Below are positions 23,955 to 28,780 of a DNA stretch of 28,780 nt, piece by piece. Origin of the DNA: an uncultured Eggerthellaceae bacterium (GTDB taxonomy: Bacteria; Actinomycetota; Coriobacteriia; Coriobacteriales; Eggerthellaceae); assembly GCA_946626265.1 (NCBI GenBank), contig CAMOUE010000005.1:1-28780 (forward strand). Direction: 5' to 3'. The translations under genes and the position numbers were made by a program. Each line of letters starts with the position of its first letter. Position 1 is the first letter of the stretch. Under the pieces are notes generated by a model, which was not told the origin of the DNA, did no database searches, and saw nothing but the letters and a program-made list of their open reading frames with translations.

Positions 23955-25276
23955 TTTACAAGCCTTTCGAAATCGGAGAGGAAATCAGGATAGCTGGCCT
24001 CGACGCAATCGAAGCCCTTTACCTGCACCGGCACGTTGCCGATCAGGCCGAACAGCGCCCATGTCATAGCAAGTCGATGGTCGCCGCGCGCGTCGAACAC
24101 CGTGCCCGCGGGCACTTGAAGCCCGGGCTGGCCTTCGACGTACAGGTCGTCTCCCTCGTTCCACGCATCGACGCCTACTTGGGCAAGCGTGTCGATGATG
24201 GCCTGGAGCCGATCGGATTCCTTCGCGCGGAGCTCGGCCACGTTGCGGAACACCGTTATACCGCGCGCATGGGCCGCGACGAGCGAGAGCACGGGAACTT
24301 CGTCGACGAGGCTCGCGATCTTGTGACCGGGAATCTCGCATCCATGCAAACCGGGCGTATAGCAGCCTGATATTATGCCGTAAGGCTCCTTGCCGGCGCT
24401 TCCCGTCGTGCGCGTCGTGACGTCGGCGCCCATCTTCTCGAGCGTCATCAGGAAGCCCGTGCGCGCCGTGTTCAAGCTCACGTTCTCGACTTGGACCGCG
24501 CTACCCGGGCGCAGGCAGGCGGCGCAGATGAGGTATGCTGCCGACGACGGATCGCCAGGCACGCTGATTTCGGCGGAATGCGGGATGACGGGCCCCTCGA
24601 CGGAAGCCGTCCGCTCGCCGGCAGTCGTCCTCACTCCGTATTCCGGCAGCATGAGCTCGGTGTGATTGCGCGAAACGGACGGCTCGTTGACGGTCGTGAC
24701 TCCGTTCGCGTATACGCCGGCCAAAAGCACGGCGGTCTTGAGCTGCGCGGATGCCATGGGCGAAGCATACGTGATGGCCCTGAGCTCTCGTGTGCCGCAT
24801 TCCGTGACGGGAAGCGTCTCGGCGCCGGCCGGATCGAAGCTCGCGCCCATCATCATGAGAGGCGCCGTGATGCGTCGCATGGGCCGCTTGGAAAGCGACT
24901 CGTCGCCCTCGATGCGCACCTTGATGTCCCAGGGCGCGAGCACGCCCATGAGCAGACGCGCCGTCGTGCCGGAATTGCGGCAATCGATCGGGCCGTCGGG
25001 TTCCGTCGGGCCCGCGCTGCCCCATCCTTCGATTCCCCCCAATAGCGAGCCGTCTGGCTGCTTTTCGAGCGACACCTTGGCGCCGAGCTTCTGGACGGCG
25101 TCGATCGACGCGCGAACATCGGCGGAGTCGAGCACGCCGACAAGGCGCGACGTGCCCTCGGCCATAGCCGAGAAGAGTACGGCGCGATGCGAGATCGACT
25201 TGTCGCCGGGAACGGAGATGGCACCGTCGAGGGCGCCGTTCAGCGGATTGATGGTGGTCAGAGTCGAATCAGTCAT
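23951..25276 (-). CDS. aroA: 3-phosphoshikimate 1-carboxyvinyltransferase (EPSP synthase)
   Basis: A 441-residue enzyme of the shikimate pathway that joins PEP to shikimate 3-phosphate. Motifs are VPGDKSISHRAVLFSAM (22-38), the NSGTTARLLMG stretch, SKRPMRRI and the C-terminal RGDHRLAMTWAL. ATG at 25276 is supported by AAGGAG seven bases upstream; the frame upstream adds 14 residues without family similarity. It overlaps cmk by 4 nt. The 336-bp stretch before it contains only doubtful small frames, one of which ends inside this start region. Confidence 0.97.
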   Translation of the reverse strand: MTDSTLTTINPLNGALDGAISVPGDKSISHRAVLFSAMAEGTSRLVGVLDSADVRASIDAVQKLGAKVSLEKQPDGSLLGGIEGWGSAGPTEPDGPIDCRNSGTTARLLMGVLAPWDIKVRIEGDESLSKRPMRRITAPLMMMGASFDPAGAETLPVTECGTRELRAITYASPMASAQLKTAVLLAGVYANGVTTVNEPSVSRNHTELMLPEYGVRTTAGERTASVEGPVIPHSAEISVPGDPSSAAYLICAACLRPGSAVQVENVSLNTARTGFLMTLEKMGADVTTRTTGSAGKEPYGIISGCYTPGLHGCEIPGHKIASLVDEVPVLSLVAAHARGITVFRNVAELRAKESDRLQAIIDTLAQVGVDAWNEGDDLYVEGQPGLQVPAGTVFDARGDHRLAMTWALFGLIGNVPVQVKGFDCVEASYPDFLSDFERLVK

Positions 25277-25460
25277 GGACGTGCTCCTTCGCGTCGAGCG
25301 GTGCGCAAGCCACCGCATATCCGCCGCAGGTTATCTTGGCGGACAACCGACCTATATCCACCTCGTCGATGAGAATCATTCCATAGCATGAATAATTCTC
25401 CGTCACGCGGTTGATTCCGATAGATTGGATGCCTAAGGCAGCGTCTCCCCTTACGCGCAT
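25269..25460 (-). CDS. Possible small protein ending in the aroA start region
   Basis: A 63-residue frame (ATG at 25460) whose stop lies just inside aroA (ATGACTGA, 8-nt overlap). Its composition looks coding: few arginines, with stretches such as INRVTENYSCYGMILIDEVD. No family is recognised and no good ribosome site precedes the ATG. Upstream, another frame (from ATG 25554 or a GTG after GGAGG) also looks coding until about 25450; removing one G from the run at 25447-25450 would join them into about 94 residues. It may be a frameshifted gene, a leader peptide coupled to aroA, or noise. Confidence 0.35.
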   Translation of the reverse strand: MRVRGDAALGIQSIGINRVTENYSCYGMILIDEVDIGRLSAKITCGGYAVACAPLDAKEHVHD

Positions 25461-25612
25461 CGAAGGGCATCGCCTTGACGGCGCTTACCCCTGACGCCAC
25501 GCGGGCCATCGTGCCGACTGTAGCGATACTGCTGAACACGCATCCTCCGAACATATCGTTTCAACATGTTCATTCTACACCAGCGCGACCGAGAAGATGC
25601 GCGCCGGGGTCG
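25277..25612. other. 336-bp stretch between the pseudouridine synthase gene and aroA
   Basis: Besides the doubtful frames described at 25269-25460, I see TAGAAT on the minus strand (plus 25573-25578), a possible -10 box without a good -35, and a GGAGG ribosome-like site near 25545. No terminator hairpin with a T tract is evident after the pseudouridine synthase gene. Confidence 0.3.
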
Positions 25613-26386
25613 CTATATACTCCCCCGAAGCGCCGCTACCTCACCGCTATCGAGCTCGCGCCACTCGCCCGGTTTCAAGGACCCGAGCGTCAAGGGGCCG
25701 AACGACTCGCGATGCAGCGAGATGACGGGGTGTCCCACCGCTTCGAGCATGCGCTTGACTTGATGGTAGCGCCCTTCATGGATTGTGAGCCGCACGCACG
25801 ACGGATCGCGCTTCGACGTCTCCACCTCCGCGGGCTGCGTCGGGCCATCGTCGAGCACGACGCCATGGCGCAGCGATTCGAGGGCGCGCCGCGATGGAGC
25901 GCCTTTCACGCGGGCGACATAGGTCTTCGGCACGTGATGGCTCGGATGGAGCAAGCCGTTTCCCAACTCGCCATCCGTTGAAAACAGGAGCAAACCCGTC
26001 GTGTCCGCATCGAGACGGCCAATCGGATACAGGCCGGGATACCTGTCGGTCGGGACGAGTTCGGCCACTATTCTCGCATCGGACTGCGCTTTCATGGTCG
26101 TGATAACGCCGGCCGGCTTGTTAAGCATTATGGTATGCGGCCCGTCGGCCAAACGAACGGTCGCGCCGTCTACGGCGACCTCGTCGACGAGCGGATCGAC
26201 TTTGGCGCCCAGCTCGCATACGACCTCCCCGTTCACGGTAACGCGGCCGGCCGTCATGAGGTTTTCCGACGCACGGCGCGACGCCACCCCCGCTCTCGCG
26301 AGATACTTCTGCAGCCGCATAGGGACGATGCGCCCGCCGTTCCCGTCTTCCGGGCGTTGATCGAAAGGAACGTTGCTAGTCGTCAT
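25613..26386 (-). CDS. rRNA pseudouridine synthase, RsuA/RluB family
   Basis: A 257-residue enzyme that makes pseudouridine in rRNA. An S4 RNA-binding domain starts at MRLQKYLARAGVASRR (about 23-38). The catalytic aspartate D126 lies in GRLDADTTGLLLF. The C-terminal HEGRYHQVKRMLEAVGHPV motif is typical of the family. Its place after scpA-scpB matches the rluB position in many Gram-positives, so RluB (23S U2605) is the best guess, but target site cannot be told from sequence alone. The ATG at 26386 overlaps scpB by 11 nt; ATG at codon 23 is an alternative that starts exactly at the S4 domain. Confidence 0.93.
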   Translation of the reverse strand: MTTSNVPFDQRPEDGNGGRIVPMRLQKYLARAGVASRRASENLMTAGRVTVNGEVVCELGAKVDPLVDEVAVDGATVRLADGPHTIMLNKPAGVITTMKAQSDARIVAELVPTDRYPGLYPIGRLDADTTGLLLFSTDGELGNGLLHPSHHVPKTYVARVKGAPSRRALESLRHGVVLDDGPTQPAEVETSKRDPSCVRLTIHEGRYHQVKRMLEAVGHPVISLHRESFGPLTLGSLKPGEWRELDSGEVAALRGSI

Positions 26387-27089
26387 CGGTATCGAACTTC
26401 AAGCTATCGAAATCAATCTTGTCGACAATGCCGAGAAGGCTCGCCTGGGCGTCGGCGACGAGCTGCTCGGGTTCGGGCAAATCGCGTTCTTCCACGATTG
26501 GCCGGACTGATTCCGGGGCGGCGCCCAAGCGCTCGCGGATAAGCGCAGCCGTCTTCTCGTCGGGGGCGAAATCCTCGAGCGGAGGTAGGTCGGCAGGCGT
26601 TCGCAGGCCGTACTTCTCCAGGAAAAGGCGGGTAGTTGCATAGAGAACCGGGTTGCCCGGCGAATCGGCGGTGCCCGCCTCCCGCACGAGGCCCCTTTCC
26701 ACGAGCGTGTTTACGGGACCGTCCGAGACGACGCCGCGAACCGAGGCGATCTGGGCGCGGGTCATCGGCTGGCCGTACGCGATAATCGCGAGCACCTCGA
26801 GCGCGGCCTGGGACATGCGGCGCGTGTCCCATGACAACACGTATTTCTCAATCAGCTCATGGTAGACGGGATGCGTGTACAACCGCCAGCCTCCGGAGAC
26901 TTCCCGCAGCTGTATGCCGCGCGCTTCGCGCTCGTATCGCCGCCTCAGCTCGACAAGAGCGTCTTGCACTTCGAGCACCTCCACTTCGAGCATGCGCGCG
27001 AGCGCGAACGCCTCCACGGGCTCGTCTGTCACGAAAAGGAGCGCCTCGAGGGCGCCTTCGAGCTGGTCGGGCTGTAGTCCTTCGAACAT
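26376..27089 (-). CDS. scpB: Segregation and condensation protein B
   Basis: A 237-residue partner of ScpA and SMC in chromosome condensation. Two winged-helix domains cover about 8-165 (LEGALEALLFVTDEPV, ALEVLAIIAYGQPMTRAQIASVRG, GLRTPADLPPL). A longer acidic tail of about 60 residues ends in FDTDDD. ATG is supported by GAGGAG within the final codons of scpA, three bases after its stop region, so the two are coupled. Domain content leaves no doubt. Confidence 0.97.
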   Translation of the reverse strand: MFEGLQPDQLEGALEALLFVTDEPVEAFALARMLEVEVLEVQDALVELRRRYEREARGIQLREVSGGWRLYTHPVYHELIEKYVLSWDTRRMSQAALEVLAIIAYGQPMTRAQIASVRGVVSDGPVNTLVERGLVREAGTADSPGNPVLYATTRLFLEKYGLRTPADLPPLEDFAPDEKTAALIRERLGAAPESVRPIVEERDLPEPEQLVADAQASLLGIVDKIDFDSLKFDTDDD

Positions 27090-27092
27090 TAG

Positions 27093-27896
27093 CTACTCCT
27101 CGTCATGCATCGGCGCCTCATCGGACATCGCGTCGTCATCGTCGAAGACAAGGTCTCCCGAACCCTCGATGTACGTTATGTCGATATCGCCGAACAGGCC
27201 TTGCTGCTCGATCGTCACCATCGAGCGTTTGTAGAGCTCCAGTATCGCGAGAAAAGAAACGACGACGATGGGCGTCGGCGTATGCTCGTCCACGATTTCG
27301 GAGAACCGCATCTTCTTCCTGTTTCTTATCTTCGTGTGCAAGGCGCGGACGTGGACTTCGACCGGAATGGGCTTCGCCGCTATGTGCTCGCTCTCCAGGA
27401 GCATGATCTCGCGCCGTGCAAACGCCGAAGCGGCCAGAAACGAAAGCGATTCGAGCGGGACATCGCGCAGGAAATCCGGCATGGCCTTCGTGAACTCGAC
27501 ATCGGGCCCGAACGGCCGCGGATGCAGGCGCGCCTGCGCGACCTCGCGCGCCTCGAGCATCGCGGCGGCGTTCTTGAACTTCTTGTACTCGATCAAGCGC
27601 GCGATGAGCATTTCGCGGGCCTCGCCGGGAGTCAGCTCGGCTATATCCTCTTCGGTCTCCTCCTTCTCGCGCGGAACCAGGCTCGCCGCCTTCAATTCGA
27701 GCAACGTCGATGCAACGAGGAGGAAATCGCTCGCGACGTCGAGGTCGAGGTTCTTCAGACGCATGACCTCGTCCAGGTACTGGTCGGCGATTTCGGATAT
27801 CGAAATGGATCCGATGTCCACACGCTGACGGCTCACGAGGTACAGCAGGATGTCGAACGGCCCCTCGAAGTTCTCTGTGCGCACGCGATACGACAT
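27093..27896 (-). CDS. scpA: Segregation and condensation protein A
   Basis: A 267-residue kleisin subunit of the SMC-ScpA-ScpB condensin. The N-terminal SMC-binding part starts YRVRTENFEGPFDILLYLV and continues ISISEIADQYLDEV. Residues about 185-245 form the C-terminal winged helix (VVSFLAILELYKR, VTIEQQGLFGDI). An extra acidic tail (DDDDAMSDEAPMHDEE) ends the protein. No ribosome site precedes ATG; only three bases separate it from the M50 protease stop, so it probably depends on coupled translation. Confidence 0.96.
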   Translation of the reverse strand: MSYRVRTENFEGPFDILLYLVSRQRVDIGSISISEIADQYLDEVMRLKNLDLDVASDFLLVASTLLELKAASLVPREKEETEEDIAELTPGEAREMLIARLIEYKKFKNAAAMLEAREVAQARLHPRPFGPDVEFTKAMPDFLRDVPLESLSFLAASAFARREIMLLESEHIAAKPIPVEVHVRALHTKIRNRKKMRFSEIVDEHTPTPIVVVSFLAILELYKRSMVTIEQQGLFGDIDITYIEGSGDLVFDDDDAMSDEAPMHDEE

Positions 27897-27899
27897 AGG

Positions 27900-28580
27900 C
27901 TAGTAGGGAAACGTCAGTTCGAAGAGGTTGTACGCTGTCACGTCCAGGTAGGCCCCGATCGGGTCGATGGGCAACACCTGCGGCACGACGATGATTACCA
28001 GCAAGAATATCGGAAGCGCGTAGCGCTGTATCCGATAGTAGGTCTCAAGATGCCGCTTCGGGCAGAAGAAAGCGAATATCGACGACCCGTCGAGAGGCGG
28101 GATGGGCAACAGGTTGAAGAACATGAGGAAAAGGTTGATAAGCACGTAATACGGTATGAAGAAAAGGAAGAAATAGTGGAAGAACACGTTTCCCGAAGTC
28201 ATCTGCGCGAGCGGCAGAGCCGTGTAGCATGCCCATGCGACAGCCGTTCCGAGAGCCGCCTGGAGGAGGTTCGCAGCAGGACCCGCGAGGCCGACGATGA
28301 GATCGCCTTTTCGCGGATCATCGAAATAACCCGGGTTGTACGGTACGGGCTTGGCATATCCGAATATCGGCATGTTCATCGCCATGAGGAGCAACGGCAT
28401 GAGCACCGTGCCGAATGGATCGATGTGGTTCAGGGGATTGAACGACAGTCTTCCCTGCCCCTTTGCCGTCGGGTCGCCGAGCTTGTAGGCGGCGAGCGCA
28501 TGTCCCATCTCGTGCAGCACGATTGCGGGCACGAACGCGAGGATGGAGCAGATTATGTACGGAACAGACAGGGAGCTCAT
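27900..28580 (-). CDS. Site-2 protease family (M50) membrane metalloprotease
   Basis: A 226-residue polytopic membrane protein. The zinc-binding HEMGH motif (23-27) lies in the first helix, and NLLPIPPLDG (156-165) supplies the third ligand. About five or six hydrophobic helices are seen. This compact form without PDZ or CBS domains is typical of the short M50B group found beside scpA in many Gram-positives. The substrate is unknown; intramembrane cleavage is inferred from the family. The ribosome site is weak (AGG three bases before ATG). It is the first gene of the run toward scpA, scpB and the pseudouridine synthase. Confidence 0.93.
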   Translation of the reverse strand: MSSLSVPYIICSILAFVPAIVLHEMGHALAAYKLGDPTAKGQGRLSFNPLNHIDPFGTVLMPLLLMAMNMPIFGYAKPVPYNPGYFDDPRKGDLIVGLAGPAANLLQAALGTAVAWACYTALPLAQMTSGNVFFHYFFLFFIPYYVLINLFLMFFNLLPIPPLDGSSIFAFFCPKRHLETYYRIQRYALPIFLLVIIVVPQVLPIDPIGAYLDVTAYNLFELTFPY

Positions 28581-28608
28581 GGGCCTAATGATACCTTTGC
28601 AAACGATA

Positions 28609-28637
28609 GCGGCCTGGCGCGAGATGCGCCAGGCCGC
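28609..28637 (-). terminator. Strong hairpin after secY
   Basis: A perfect 12-bp GC-rich stem, GCGGCCTGGCGC (28609-28620) with GCGCCAGGCCGC (28626-28637), around a 5-nt loop. It lies 26 bp after the secY stop and 28 bp before the M50 protease start. The T tract on the minus strand is poor, so termination may be incomplete. Confidence 0.65.
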
Positions 28638-28663
28638 GAAATTACATCAACTATCGAAGTTCC

Positions 28664-28780
28664 CTACTTGAAGAAACCGTCGTAGTTATGCATCTTCAAC
28701 TGCGACTCCACCTTCGTCATGGTGTCGAGCGCAACGCCGATCATGATGAGGATGGACGTGCCGCCGAACGCCTGGATGAG
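28664..28780 (-). CDS. secY: Protein translocase subunit SecY, C-terminal fragment at window edge
   Basis: The last 38 codons and the stop of a minus-strand gene that begins outside the window. They read GGTSILIMIGVALDTMTK, then VESQLKMHNYDGFFK, which matches the last transmembrane helix and cytoplasmic tail of SecY, the pore of the Sec export channel. The gene ends here without adk or map following on the same strand; instead a hairpin and the M50 protease gene come next. Confidence 0.9.
   Translation of the reverse strand, partial: LIQAFGGTSILIMIGVALDTMTKVESQLKMHNYDGFFK

Noticed and set aside
27105..28685. 526-residue open frame on the plus strand
   Set aside because: It is antisense to scpA and the M50 protease, is rich in Arg/His/Glu and shows no family motif.

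Overview
The window is ordinary chromosomal DNA from a GC-rich, Gram-positive-type bacterium. I infer the class Coriobacteriia (Eggerthellaceae-like). The reasons are surface proteins that combine BspA-type leucine-rich repeats with hydrophobic-W (ChW) repeats, a Gram-positive style rpmB / Asp23 / FakA neighbourhood, the ScpA/ScpB condensin pair, and a PlsY/PlsC phospholipid route. The assignment is not proven. I see no insertion sequence, phage gene, CRISPR array or rRNA.

Layout. Positions 1-3320 hold an accessory surface locus: the 3' part of a secreted ChW-repeat serine hydrolase (+), convergent with a GTG-started LRR/ChW surface protein (-). Positions 3425-3910 hold a small zinc-ribbon membrane protein. 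From 3990 to 10320 everything is on the minus strand: lysS, greA, tatA, a tRNA-Pro(CGG), coaD, rsmD, recG and rpmB. Divergent from rpmB are an Asp23-family gene and fakA (10545-12581, +). Positions 12694-16416 (-) hold a coiled-coil zinc-ribbon protein, a Nif3-family protein, a cysteine desulfurase and rpe. One plus-strand gene (16589-17062) encodes an alkylguanine-transferase-like protein that lacks the acceptor cysteine. From 17077 to 28580 lies a long minus-strand housekeeping run. Read in transcription order it is: M50 protease, scpA, scpB, rluB-type pseudouridine synthase, aroA, cmk, plsC, ispH, a PDZ/DUF512 radical-SAM-type protein, der, plsY and gpsA. The last 117 bases are the C-terminal end of secY (-).

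How it fits together. gpsA, plsY and plsC supply three steps of phosphatidic acid synthesis from one cluster. FakA elsewhere in the window activates exogenous fatty acids. Many junctions overlap by 1-11 nt or are separated by only 1-4 nt (TGATG at rpe/desulfurase, ATGA at aroA/cmk, GTGA at ispH/DUF512, a TTG start for plsY just after der), so translational coupling is widespread.

The points most worth a second look are: the alkyltransferase homologue with PTHRV instead of PCHRV; the compact SxxK/SDN hydrolase fused to ChW repeats and its modular relation to the neighbouring surface gene; the perfectly symmetric back-to-back TATAAT boxes between rpe and that alkyltransferase homologue; and a possible frameshifted small gene in the 336-bp stretch upstream of aroA.
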